Assembly: GCA_900546265.1 (NCBI GenBank)
Contig: URCA01000002.1
Span: forward strand, 110,600 to 174,599
DNA from: an uncultured Oscillospiraceae bacterium
GTDB taxonomy: Bacteria; Bacillota; Clostridia; Oscillospirales; Acutalibacteraceae
Direction of reading: 5' to 3'
DNA: 64,000 nt
Shown here one piece after another: positions 28,226-35,878 of this stretch. The notes beneath the pieces were generated by a model that worked only from the letters and a program-made list of their open reading frames with translations, had not been told where the DNA came from and searched no databases. A program made the position numbers and the translations under genes. Each line of letters opens with the position of its first letter. Position 1 is the first letter of the stretch.

Positions 28226-30052
28226 TCAGGTCGCTTCCGCCGCCACGGCGGGCTTCCGGACGTTCTCCGCCCGATAAATCGCTTCGATCTCCTCCCGGCT
28301 GCCCTCGAAAAGCTGGACGATTTCCGGATCGAAAAAATCCCCGGCATGATCGAGAATATACAAAAAGCCATCTTCAAAGCTCCAGGCTTTTTTGTAGGTC
28401 CGTTCCGTGGTCAGAGCGTCGAACACGTCGGCCACGGCCGTCATCCGCGCATAGCGATCGATTTCCCTCCCGTGTAAACCGAGGTAGCCGGAGCCGTCGA
28501 AGCGTTCGTGATGCTCTCTGGCGATATTGGCCGCCAGCTGGAAAAATGGCTCCTGGCTGCCGCATAATATATGATAGCCATACAGCACATGGCACTGGAT
28601 TTGCTCGAATTCCACCGCCGTCAGCTTTTCTTCTTTGAAAAGCACGTCGGGGGGGATGACGATTTTGCCAATGTCGTGCAGCAGGGCGGCGTTCGCCACA
28701 TAGTCGGCTTCCTCCGCAGACATGCCGGCGGTGCGGCACATTACCCGGACATATTCCGCCACGTGAACCGTATGGTGGTTTTCCGTATCACATTTGATGC
28801 TCATCAGCTTTTTCAGCGATTCCAGAACAACCGTATGCCCCTCCTGATACCCGAACGCGAAATCCACCGGCGCCGAATGGGTTGCCTCCGGCGGCAGAGA
28901 AGCGGCGGCGCCGGCCTTCATCAGCCGGAGCCCCTCGATGATGCCCGCAGCGGAAACCAACACGACGCCGAAAAATACCGGCGCGCGCAGATTGACGGCG
29001 ATTCCTATCAGGCTGTCCATCCAGAAAGCGGTTTCGACAAAAAACAGGGCCGCCGTCAGGACGAATCCCACGGAGGAATCGGGCTTCCGGCCGATTCTCA
29101 AAAAGCTCAGAAGCGCCGCAGCACCCGCCGCCAGATGCCAGAAGCCGTAGTATTTCGCTACCAAAAGGGTCAGCGGCTCATAGGGCGAAAGAGCAAGCAG
29201 CAGCCCTAGCAGCAGGCTGCCGCCCAGCATGACCTCCTGGGCGCGGTTCCAGGTCTGCCGGCTGGATAAGAGAAAAACGGTCGCCGCCGACAGCAGCACC
29301 AGGCTCAGCATATGGATCCGGTAGAACAGGGGAGCATGGAAAGCCGACAGGGTCGGTACCGACTGATTGAAAAAGCAGGCGGCGGCGCTGAAAAGCGCCA
29401 GCGCGCCGGCGGCCAGCAGCTGCCGCCGCCACGGCCTCCGGGCATTCAGCCCCCCCATAATCAACAGCACCACGCCCATAACCGCGAACGCGATGACAAA
29501 CGAGGTGCTGGTATAGATGCTGACGCCGTCGATATTGGACAGCTGATCCATAGGAATCAGACAGGCGGAAAACTCCAGGCGGTAGGGGCAGAACACGGTC
29601 GCCGTCAGCCGACTTTTCGACGAGGAGGCCGGCAGGGTCACCGCGCTGACACGGTTACCCACAAAGCTGCCGGATGAACCTAGCGTGTCCAGAACGGTCT
29701 GCCCATCCACCGCAACCCGCAGCGGGGCGTTTCCCGTGGTGATCATCAGGCGCCGCCCCGCATCCGCCGCGGGAATTTCCCGGCTCAGAAACAGATAGTC
29801 TCCCTGGCCGAACCGGCGAATCGGGCTGTCCTTTCCCGCCGAGAGGGTCTCCCTGCCGCTCGTCGCGGAATCCGCCTGCTCCGCCCATGTATAGTCCCAG
29901 TCGGCCAGCATGTGACCACCGCTGGACAGATCGGCAACCGGCCGGCTCAGACCGCTCCAGAGAAGCAGAGCCCCCAGCGCGGCGGCGGACGCCAGAACCA
30001 GCCAGCGGACGCCGCGCGTCCATATGTTCACGGATTTTGAGCGGCTGTCCAT
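28226..30052 (-). CDS. Membrane-bound HD-GYP domain c-di-GMP phosphodiesterase
   Basis: 608 residues: N-terminal helix (about 15-33), an extracytoplasmic beta domain (35-165), a seven-helix 7TMR-type membrane block (about 170-385), then HD-GYP (425-600). The metal-binding HDIGK (459-463) and HHERFDGSGYL (514-524) are present; the third letter of the GYP signature is Leu rather than Pro. HD-GYP enzymes hydrolyse c-di-GMP to GMP. Its position between a c-di-GMP riboswitch and pelD suggests negative feedback on Pel output. 51 bp after the coiled-coil gene and 28 bp before pelD, so co-transcribed. The outer domain may sense a ligand at the cell surface. Confidence 0.9.
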   Translation of the reverse strand: MDSRSKSVNIWTRGVRWLVLASAAALGALLLWSGLSRPVADLSSGGHMLADWDYTWAEQADSATSGRETLSAGKDSPIRRFGQGDYLFLSREIPAADAGRRLMITTGNAPLRVAVDGQTVLDTLGSSGSFVGNRVSAVTLPASSSKSRLTATVFCPYRLEFSACLIPMDQLSNIDGVSIYTSTSFVIAFAVMGVVLLIMGGLNARRPWRRQLLAAGALALFSAAACFFNQSVPTLSAFHAPLFYRIHMLSLVLLSAATVFLLSSRQTWNRAQEVMLGGSLLLGLLLALSPYEPLTLLVAKYYGFWHLAAGAAALLSFLRIGRKPDSSVGFVLTAALFFVETAFWMDSLIGIAVNLRAPVFFGVVLVSAAGIIEGLRLMKAGAAASLPPEATHSAPVDFAFGYQEGHTVVLESLKKLMSIKCDTENHHTVHVAEYVRVMCRTAGMSAEEADYVANAALLHDIGKIVIPPDVLFKEEKLTAVEFEQIQCHVLYGYHILCGSQEPFFQLAANIAREHHERFDGSGYLGLHGREIDRYARMTAVADVFDALTTERTYKKAWSFEDGFLYILDHAGDFFDPEIVQLFEGSREEIEAIYRAENVRKPAVAAEAT

Positions 30053-30103
30053 CCTCCGTTCCCCCCCTGCCGAGCTGTCTTTTCCTACCTGTCCGCCTCT
30101 TCA

Positions 30104-31012
30104 TCAATCGGCTTTGCCAAACACATCCCGCGCTTTTACGCGGGTATCCACCACGAGAGGGGCGATGAGCGGCGCGGTAGGCTTTTTAACAGCCGTTGAC
30201 GCCGGAACCACCGGCGTGTCCGCGCGCTCCTCCGGCGCGGCCGGCTCCTTTTCACGCCGCTCCTCCCTGAAAGAGCGCAGCGCATTTAGGAGAAGCGGCG
30301 GCAGCGCCGCGTTCTCTTCCGGCTCCTCCTCCGGCTCTTCCGCCGGGCGGAATTCCTCCGGGATTTGCTCCCGTTCTTCCTGCAATGTAGCCGTGAAAAG
30401 CGCGTTCATTTTCTCGGTCAGATCCTCGCAGATAGCGGACACCTCCGGGAGCGCGCCGGCCATCTGCTGCCCCTGTCCGGCAAAGTCCTCCAGATTCTCC
30501 AGCATCGCCTCATAGGATTCCACCAGTTGGCGGGTCGTTTCCTCTTTAACGACCGCCATCTGCTCTAAAGAGGCGCGCAGCTGCCCGTCCGCCTCGGTAA
30601 GGACCGCGGCGTATTCCTGAATCCGCTCCTGCATCTCCTCAATGAGCTCCGCGCGGATTTTCTCCACGTTTTCATAGGCCCGGGCGTAAATCGGCCCCAC
30701 GTTGATGCCGTAAGGCGCGGATTCCTTTTCCCGCTCCAATGCGCCGATTTTGCCGTGCAGCTTCTGCGCTTCTTCCTGCAGTCTGGCCGCCCGCGCGGTC
30801 AGCTCCGCGTTGGCCGCCCGCAGCTCCTCCAGCTCTCGGCGCATGTCCTCGGGAACGGCCGCCGCCGGGGCCGGCGTCTCCATCTCGGATTTTGCCGCCA
30901 GTTCCATATTCAGCTTGGTTAGCTTGGAACTGAGAATGCTGTTTTGACTGCGCAGCGAGTCGATAACCTCGTCAGCCTCCCGCACATCGTAACCCCAAAA
31001 CGTTTTTTTCAT
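30104..31012 (-). CDS. DivIVA-like coiled-coil protein, first gene of the Pel operon
   Basis: 302 residues. The first 20 (MKKTFWGYDVREADEVIDSL) resemble the DivIVA/GpsB lipid-binding start (F-x-G-Y-D-x-x-E-V/A-D). A coiled coil follows (about 20-50, 65-110, 120-200), with GINVGPIYARAYENVEKIR between, then an acidic and Pro-rich tail. No enzyme motif. DivIVA-type proteins mark curved membrane and recruit partners, so it may position the Pel complex; this is inference. ATG at 31012, 9 bases after AGGAGG; the longer frame to 31042 runs into the ribosome site. Directly downstream of the riboswitch terminator. Confidence 0.7.
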   Translation of the reverse strand: MKKTFWGYDVREADEVIDSLRSQNSILSSKLTKLNMELAAKSEMETPAPAAAVPEDMRRELEELRAANAELTARAARLQEEAQKLHGKIGALEREKESAPYGINVGPIYARAYENVEKIRAELIEEMQERIQEYAAVLTEADGQLRASLEQMAVVKEETTRQLVESYEAMLENLEDFAGQGQQMAGALPEVSAICEDLTEKMNALFTATLQEEREQIPEEFRPAEEPEEEPEENAALPPLLLNALRSFREERREKEPAAPEERADTPVVPASTAVKKPTAPLIAPLVVDTRVKARDVFGKAD

Positions 31013-31047
31013 AGAGCCAAACCTCCTGTCGGAATCTATCAAGGGTC

Positions 31048-31084
31048 AAAAAAATGGCTGCATTATTTTTCAAATAATGCAGCC
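31048..31084 (-). terminator. Riboswitch-controlled intrinsic terminator of the Pel operon
   Basis: GGCTGCATTATTT (31056-31068) pairs perfectly with AAATAATGCAGCC (31072-31084) around a 3-base loop. On the minus strand the stem is followed by A and seven T (31048-31054). It abuts the 3' end of the c-di-GMP aptamer and lies 35 bp before the first gene. Confidence 0.95.
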
Positions 31085-31160
31085 AGACGATCATGGCAGG
31101 GTTTCCCGCTTTAGATTCTTAAGCTTTGCGTCTCCAGCTTTCGCTAGATTTGCCTATATT
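31082..31160 (-). ncRNA. Cyclic di-GMP-I (GEMM-I) riboswitch aptamer
   Basis: Read on the minus strand, the order of conserved elements is GGCAAA, a stem TCTAGC/GCTGGA capped by a GAAA tetraloop, GACGCAAAGC, then CTAAA, a second hairpin (GCGGG-AAA-CCCTGC) and CATGATCGTC. This is the class I c-di-GMP aptamer: GAAA tetraloop in the first hairpin, the invariant GACGCAAAGC, and a CTAAR/ATGA receptor side in the second. The 3' end overlaps the start of the terminator stem, so ligand binding should alter termination. Whether it is an ON or OFF switch cannot be settled by eye; an ON switch would suit a Pel operon. Confidence 0.93.
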
Positions 31161-31187
31161 TGATTGGTAAGAACGAAATCTATTCAA

Positions 31188-31216
31188 ATGATACCGTTTT
31201 TCCGCCGCCTTGTCAA
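31188..31216 (-). promoter_or_regulatory. Sigma-A promoter of the riboswitch-Pel operon
   Basis: Minus strand consensus TTGACA (31211-31216), 17-bp spacer, TATCAT (31188-31193). Transcription would start near 31181, about 20 bases before the aptamer, giving a leader of about 170 bases. Confidence 0.92.
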
Positions 31217-31289
31217 GGAATATTTTTATAGTTGGCCTGGTGTCATGTTCTGTATACGAGTTACAAAATTTATTGCACGGAATCAATGC

Positions 31290-31317
31290 TTCCATTTTCT
31301 ACAAAGTATGATATAAT
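31290..31317 (+). promoter_or_regulatory. Possible promoter of the DUF262 gene
   Basis: TTCCAT (31290-31295), 16-bp spacer, TATAAT (31312-31317), 30 bp before the ATG. The -10 is perfect, the -35 weak. Confidence 0.55.
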
Positions 31318-31346
31318 TGTGTAAAATAATCAAGGGGGATTTGCTA

Positions 31347-32947
31347 ATGAGTATGGAAAGTTTAACAAGTTTGTCCATTCGAAATATAATTGATAAAGTA
31401 AATACAGGCGCAATCAGAATACCTTCTTTTCAAAGAGGGTTTGTTTGGGAACCAGAAGCTGTCGCTTTTTTATGGACAGCTTATATAAAAAATATCCGAT
31501 CGGTGCGGTATTGCTTTGGCGGACAAAAGAGAGGCTTCATAGTGAGAGACAACTTGGTAGATTTATTTTACCGGAGCCAGTAAAGGATTATCCAATCGAT
31601 TATGTTTTGGATGGACAGCAAAGATTGACCTCTGTATTTTCGGTATTTCAGTCGGGGTTATTACCCCAATCCGACTCTAGTTGGATGGACATCTATTACA
31701 TAATAGGGACAAATGAATCGCCACAACAAAGCTGTTTTGTTCCGCTCGAGATAGAAGATGTTGATCCTAGAAAACATTTCCCTCTATGTTCTCTTTTTGA
31801 TCCCGTCCAATATCGCCGATCCACAAAAGACCTGGATGATGATGTAATAATTGAACTTGATAGGTTGCAGGCTTGTTTTCAGGAAATTGCTATACCAGTT
31901 CAACTTATGGAAACCGATGATAAAGCTCATGTAGCAATCGTGTTTGAACGTATCAATCGCGCCGGTGTCCCCTTAGATTCATTTCAATTGCTAACGGCTT
32001 GGAGTTGGAGTACTGAATTCGATCTACAAGACAAATTAGATGAATTATCGGCGGAATTATCTGAATATGGTTTTGAGGGGTTGGCTGAAAATCAAGACCT
32101 TTTAATGAAATGTTTTACTGGATATATCTTAGGGAATACATCGCCTGGAGCGATAATGGATTTAGACGGCAAGATGATCCGCGATAATTTCGAGAGTATA
32201 AAGAATGGCTTAAAATCAGCAGTGGATTTTTTAAGAAAAGAGTTGCATTTATATTCTTTAAATTGTTTGCCATATCCGGCCATGCTGGTATCTTTAGTTC
32301 GTTTCTTTGGCTCAGAAAAGACAAACGGATGCTCATATACAGATAAACAGAGAAGACAATTAGTACGCTGGTTTTGGAGAAGCTGCTTTGCAAGACGTTA
32401 TTCTAGTGGCGTAAACAGCGCTCATGAAACAGACCTTAATTCCATGGAACGACTTAGAGATAACGAAAACTTTGATATAAGCAGTTTTAAATGCGATATT
32501 CCGACCGGATTTTTTACCGATAACGTTTTTAATATCAATTCCGTCAACTCACGGACTTTTATTGCAATGTTGGCCAATAACAACCCCAAATCCTTTATTT
32601 CAGGAGCCAGTGTCGACTTATCGCAAACGTTGAAAATTGCTAGTTCAAAAGAATTTCATCATATTTTTCCGGATAAATACCTGCAGAAACTTTCACTGGA
32701 ACGTAAGGATATTTATCAGCTGGCAAATTTTTGTTTTTTAAATAATGCAGATAACCAGAAAATAAAAGACCGTTCTCCATCAGAGTATAAACAGTTTCTC
32801 AATCCCGATTCTATACCGGATGTTCTTAAATCTGCAATTTGTCCCTCGGACACTTTTGAACTGGATTACGGAGAATTTATACTGAAACGGAAAGCCATGT
32901 TGATGGATTTTGCAAATAGACTCATTAACTACGGAAACGACTTTTGA
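31347..32947 (+). pseudogene. DUF262/DUF1524 (GmrSD-type) defence nuclease, frameshifted
   Basis: The N-terminal piece (MSMESLTSLSIRNIIDKVNT..., IPSFQRGFVWEPEAVAF) is the ParB-like DUF262 start; the frame is lost at a run of six T (31466-31471) and continues in another frame as MDSLYKKYPIGAVLLWRT, with YVLDGQQRLTSVFSVFQ (DUF262 active-site motif) and a C-terminal DUF1524 HNH-like region FHHIFPDKYLQKLS with FCFLNNADNQKI. One more T would give a single 533-residue protein, so a one-base loss is the simplest reading. GmrSD-like enzymes cut modified phage DNA using NTP. The gene is AT-rich compared with its surroundings and stands alone on the plus strand. Could be phase variation at the T-run, decay or a sequencing error. 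Confidence 0.85.
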
Positions 32948-33014
32948 GTCTTTTGGTTGACGACTGCTCAAACAGCATCGCCGAAAGCTGACCAACTCCA
33001 CAGATAAAGAAAGC

Positions 33015-33054
33015 GCCCGGGAACCGTATGCCTATACGGCTTCCGGGCATTTTT
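33015..33054 (+). terminator. Intrinsic terminator downstream of the DUF262 gene
   Basis: A stem built from GCCCGG...AACCGTAT and ATACGG...CCGGGC is followed by ATTTTT. It lies 67 bp after the stop. Confidence 0.85.
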
Positions 33055-33151
33055 CTAGCCGTCGCCCAGGGCTCTGAACCTCGCAGGTTCGAGTCTCGGA
33101 CTCGTCAAGCATAAAAATGGCCTTGGTAATTTTGAGAAGCGACTCGAACTA

Positions 33152-33343
33152 TCACACTTTTGAAAACCGTTTTTTCAAAACTACATAATGGTTCCGATTT
33201 GACTTGTCTCCACCATTGTCAGGAAATAGGCAAAACGGCAGGCTATCGGTCGTGCGGTGCTTAATTACACACGCACAGCATTTCCCGTGATTGGGGCAAG
33301 TCTGCTTTGGACAGCTACACTCTTTCACATTTTTACAAGGCAT
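33152..33343 (-). CDS. Small cysteine-rich protein of the arsR-permease cluster
   Basis: 63 residues with the pattern ECSCPKQTCPNHGKCCACVI then HR...SLPFCLFP, i.e. eight cysteines in CxC, CxxxxC, CCxC spacing plus one. I recognise this as a recurrent small protein of Firmicutes, often beside redox or arsenic genes, but know no function; metal or arsenite binding is a fair guess. The ATG is 4 bp after the stop of the thioredoxin-like gene and has GAGG in front, so it is the fourth gene of this operon. Confidence 0.75.
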   Translation of the reverse strand: MPCKNVKECSCPKQTCPNHGKCCACVIKHRTTDSLPFCLFPDNGGDKSNRNHYVVLKKRFSKV

Positions 33344-33347
33344 TGGG

Positions 33348-33689
33348 TTACCTCGCTTTTTTCAGAATGGCAATCACCTCATCCGGCTTCAGTACCTTGC
33401 CAAAAGAAACCACTTTACCGTCCACCACAAGGGCTGGGGTTGTCATCACGCCGTATGCCGCAATTTGCGTAAAGTCGGTGATATGATCGATTGTCGTGTC
33501 TAGGCCGAGCTGCTTGAGCGCCTCCAGTGTGTTTGCTTCCAACTGATTGCACTTGGCACAGCCGGAACCGAGAATTTTCACGCTTGCGCCTCCCGCCTTG
33601 CATACCTCCGCTGCTTTCATAGACTCCGCATTGCAGCTCCCTCCACAGCAGCATTTCTTTTCTTCTTTCTTTTTACTGAATAAACCCAT
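33348..33689 (-). CDS. Thioredoxin-like small disulfide protein
   Basis: 113 residues: a Cys-rich N-terminal leader (CCCGGSC) and a thioredoxin/glutaredoxin-like domain with the redox motif GCAKC, then the cis-Pro loop VMTTPALVVDGKVV and KVLKPDEVIAIL. This fits the redox-active disulfide proteins that accompany ArsP-type permeases. It may pass electrons to, or hold, the arsenical handled by the permease. ATG after AGGAGG; 12 bp behind the permease gene. Confidence 0.9.
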   Translation of the reverse strand: MGLFSKKKEEKKCCCGGSCNAESMKAAEVCKAGGASVKILGSGCAKCNQLEANTLEALKQLGLDTTIDHITDFTQIAAYGVMTTPALVVDGKVVSFGKVLKPDEVIAILKKAR

Positions 33690-33701
33690 TGTGTTTTCCT
33701 C

Positions 33702-34706
33702 CTAAATAAATACATAATGGAATGCGTTAAACAGATAGCCTACAACGATAATGCCGACTGTACAGATACCAATAAACAGAGCGAGCAGTTTTGGTTTCAC
33801 AGCTTTTCGCAGCATGATAAGGGATGGCAGCGACAGCGTTGTGACAGCCATCATAAAGCTAAGAATTGTGCCAAGCTGCGCACCTTTCGAAAGCAGAGCC
33901 TCAGCCACGGGGATCGTCCCAAAAATGTCCGCATACATGGGAACACCGATAACCGTTGCCAAAATCACGCCGAACGGGTTGTCGCTGCCGAGTACCGCTT
34001 CAATCCAGTGTTCGGGAATCCAGTTATGAATGACCGCGCCGATTCCCACGCCCACAAGGATATACGGAAATACCTTTTTAAAAGTGGACAGCATTTGATC
34101 CTTTGCGTAAACCAGTCGCTCTTTTTGCGACAGCGTCGGAGATTCGACATCGACCGCACTTGCACTTTTGATAAAGGATTCCACATACTTTTCCATGTGC
34201 AGCTTCTCAATCAGTGTACCGCCCGCGACGGCAATCATTAAACCGACCACCACATAGGCGACGGCGATTTTCCATCCGAAAATGCTGGAAAGCAGAAGCA
34301 GGCTTCCCAGGTCAACCATCGGGGAGGAGATCAAGAAGGAAAAGGTCACACCGAGAGGAAGTCCTGCGCTGGTAAAGCCGATAAATAATGGAATAGAAGA
34401 ACAAGAGCAAAAGGGCGTGACCGTTCCTAGCAATGCAGCGATGATATTCGCCCATATCCCATGAAACCGTCCTAAAATCTTCTTGCTGCGCTCCGGCGGA
34501 AAATAGCTCTGGATATAGCTGATGAAAAGAATCAGGAAGCAGAGCAGCACCGTGATTTTGATTACATCATAGAGAAAAAATTGAATGCTGCCTCCGATTC
34601 GTCCGGTAATATCCAGTCCTAAAGCGGACAGTCCCATACCAATCAGCTTATTCAGCCATTTCATACCGAGAAGCTGATTTTGAATAAAGTCCCAAACTAT
34701 CGACAT
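33702..34706 (-). CDS. ArsP_1-type permease
   Basis: 334 residues with eight or more membrane helices. The motif TPFCSCSSIPLFIGFTSAGL, with a Cys-x-Cys in a membrane segment, is diagnostic of the permease family (PF03773) that includes ArsP, an exporter of trivalent organoarsenicals. Context (ArsR regulator upstream with a 10-base overlap, thioredoxin-like protein downstream) supports arsenic export. A related role in general metalloid export cannot be excluded. Confidence 0.9.
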   Translation of the reverse strand: MSIVWDFIQNQLLGMKWLNKLIGMGLSALGLDITGRIGGSIQFFLYDVIKITVLLCFLILFISYIQSYFPPERSKKILGRFHGIWANIIAALLGTVTPFCSCSSIPLFIGFTSAGLPLGVTFSFLISSPMVDLGSLLLLSSIFGWKIAVAYVVVGLMIAVAGGTLIEKLHMEKYVESFIKSASAVDVESPTLSQKERLVYAKDQMLSTFKKVFPYILVGVGIGAVIHNWIPEHWIEAVLGSDNPFGVILATVIGVPMYADIFGTIPVAEALLSKGAQLGTILSFMMAVTTLSLPSLIMLRKAVKPKLLALFIGICTVGIIVVGYLFNAFHYVFI

Positions 34707-34993
34707 GCGCAGTCACCACCCTCGCAGCAGTTCAGCGTCCCTATGAACGCCTTGAATGCCGACAGCGTTTCGCAATTTAGAGAATAGTGCGACCATTTCC
34801 CCTCCTTGCGGGTTTCTACTAAGCCGCACTCGCAAAGGATTTTCATGTGGTGAGATAATGTCGGCTGGGTAATCTCAAAGGCTTCCAGCAGCTTGCAACC
34901 GCATTTTTCACCATCTGACAACATTTTTACAATTTTCAATCTGTTAGAATCTCCAAGCGCCTTACAGATCAAGGCAATATCCATTTCTTTCAT
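34697..34993 (-). CDS. arsR: ArsR/SmtB-family metalloregulator
   Basis: 98 residues: winged HTH with LGDSNRLKIVKMLSDGEKCG and the recognition helix EITQPTLSHHMKILCECGLV. EKCGCKLLEAF matches the arsenite-binding ELCVCDL position of ArsR, with CxC conserved; a C-terminal NCCEGGDCAC adds further thiols. It should repress its own operon until arsenite binds. I chose the ATG at 34993, 8 bases after GAGG; the longer frame to 35140 covers the promoter. Confidence 0.92.
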   Translation of the reverse strand: MKEMDIALICKALGDSNRLKIVKMLSDGEKCGCKLLEAFEITQPTLSHHMKILCECGLVETRKEGKWSHYSLNCETLSAFKAFIGTLNCCEGGDCACR

Positions 34994-35017
34994 CTCAAGC
35001 ACCTCGCATTGATTATC

Positions 35018-35058
35018 ATCTATGTAATCATTATATGCTATACATAGATAAATGTCAA
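35018..35058 (-). promoter_or_regulatory. ars operon promoter with overlapping ArsR operator
   Basis: Minus strand TTGACA (35053-35058), 17-bp spacer, TATAAT (35030-35035), both perfect. The inverted repeat ATCTATGTA (35018-35026) / TACATAGAT (35041-35049) straddles the -10 and spacer, so bound ArsR would block RNA polymerase. Confidence 0.88.
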
Positions 35059-35132
35059 TGTGTTTCTGCTTCATCTTATTGGTATTCGGTTTCTGCTCAT
35101 TTTCAAACGGTACAAAGGGATTCGGATTTAGC

Positions 35133-35185
35133 AAAAACACCTATTGATATCCAAACCACAATGGTTCAAATTTCAATAGGTGTTT
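35133..35185 (-). terminator. Terminator downstream of the putative nuclease gene
   Basis: AAACACCTATTG (35135-35146) pairs with CAATAGGTGTTT (35174-35185) with a long 27-base loop; the minus strand ends in TTTTT. Confidence 0.7.
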
Positions 35186-35204
35186 CATTTTTGGGACGAG
35201 ATGC

Positions 35205-35675
35205 TTAATCGTAAATTTCCCGTGGTAAATATTCTATGGCTGTGAGTTGGCCATCTTTATAAAAAGCACCATATAACCGAATTTTAAGATGTTTCAGAGC
35301 CCAATTTTTGTTGATCCGTCTTATACATCTTTCTGCCTCTGACCTTGGCAGAGCGATACCATAAATATGGTTGTTCTTTCTAGAATCAACTTCTATGCGT
35401 AAAATAATTTGAGATAACGCCCAGCGAAAATTTGTATTACAGGAAGAACGCATTTTGCTCCCATCGGCCTTTAAATTTCCCTTCGCTTCAATGAAATACC
35501 AATTGCCATTCTTCTTCTGGTTTTCCAATTTAAGTACTAGGTCAACACCGCGTTCCTTTTTTTCTGCATCCGCTTTATGGATAATTCGTTTATGAGAAGT
35601 ACGCCCTTTTTGCCTTAGAAAATTTTCCACCCCTTGAATCACTTCATTTTCTGTCAACAGGTCTCTATGTTGCAT
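35205..35675 (-). CDS. Hypothetical protein with PD-(D/E)xK nuclease-like motif
   Basis: 156 residues, no clear family. GVDLVLKLE...WYFIEAKG gives D45 ... E63-A-K65, the spacing of the PD-(D/E)xK nuclease core (Asp on one strand, ExK on the next), preceded by an N-terminal helix with ENEVIQGVENFLRQKG, common in restriction-endonuclease-like folds. The later part (IYGIALPRSEAERCIRRINK) looks like the alpha/beta second half of the fold. ATG after AAAGGAGG. AT-rich; it sits next to tRNA-Pro at the edge of the island. A defence or mobile-element nuclease is plausible, not shown. Confidence 0.65.
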   Translation of the reverse strand: MQHRDLLTENEVIQGVENFLRQKGRTSHKRIIHKADAEKKERGVDLVLKLENQKKNGNWYFIEAKGNLKADGSKMRSSCNTNFRWALSQIILRIEVDSRKNNHIYGIALPRSEAERCIRRINKNWALKHLKIRLYGAFYKDGQLTAIEYLPREIYD

Positions 35676-35741
35676 GACGCCCCTCCTTTTTAGATGCCTT
35701 TTTGAAAGGCAAAAACTGTACGTACAAAGTTTTTATTAAGT

Positions 35742-35783
35742 AAAAAGAAAAATCGACAAGGTTCAAAAGAAACTTGTCGATTT
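35742..35783 (-). terminator. Terminator of tRNA-Pro
   Basis: AAATCGACAAG (35750-35760) pairs with CTTGTCGATTT (35773-35783); on the minus strand it continues TTTCTTTTT. Confidence 0.85.
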
Positions 35784-35785
35784 GG

Positions 35786-35859
35786 TCGAGGCGACAGGGC
35801 TCGAACCTGCGGCCTGATGGTCCCAAACCACCCGCGCTACCAAACTGCGCCACGCCTCG
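35786..35859 (-). tRNA. tRNA-Pro (anticodon TGG)
   Basis: Minus strand folds into a cloverleaf: acceptor CGAGGCG/CGCCTCG (7 bp), D-arm GCGC...GCGC, anticodon loop TTTGGGA with anticodon TGG, variable loop, T-arm with GGTTCGAGCCC. CCA is not encoded. The AT-rich island 31.2-35.7 kb lies directly on its 3' side, a usual place for integration. Confidence 0.95.
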
Positions 35860-35878
35860 CCGTTTATAAACTCTTTAG

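Noticed and set aside
33061..33110. tRNA-like sequence (GGTTCGAGTC with short flanking pairs)
   Set aside because: Only a T-loop-like piece; the T-stem has mismatches and no acceptor, D or anticodon arm is present. Kept only as a possible remnant.
31217..35786. Prophage or IS element
   Set aside because: No transposase, integrase, recombinase or phage structural gene was found in this island or anywhere in the window.
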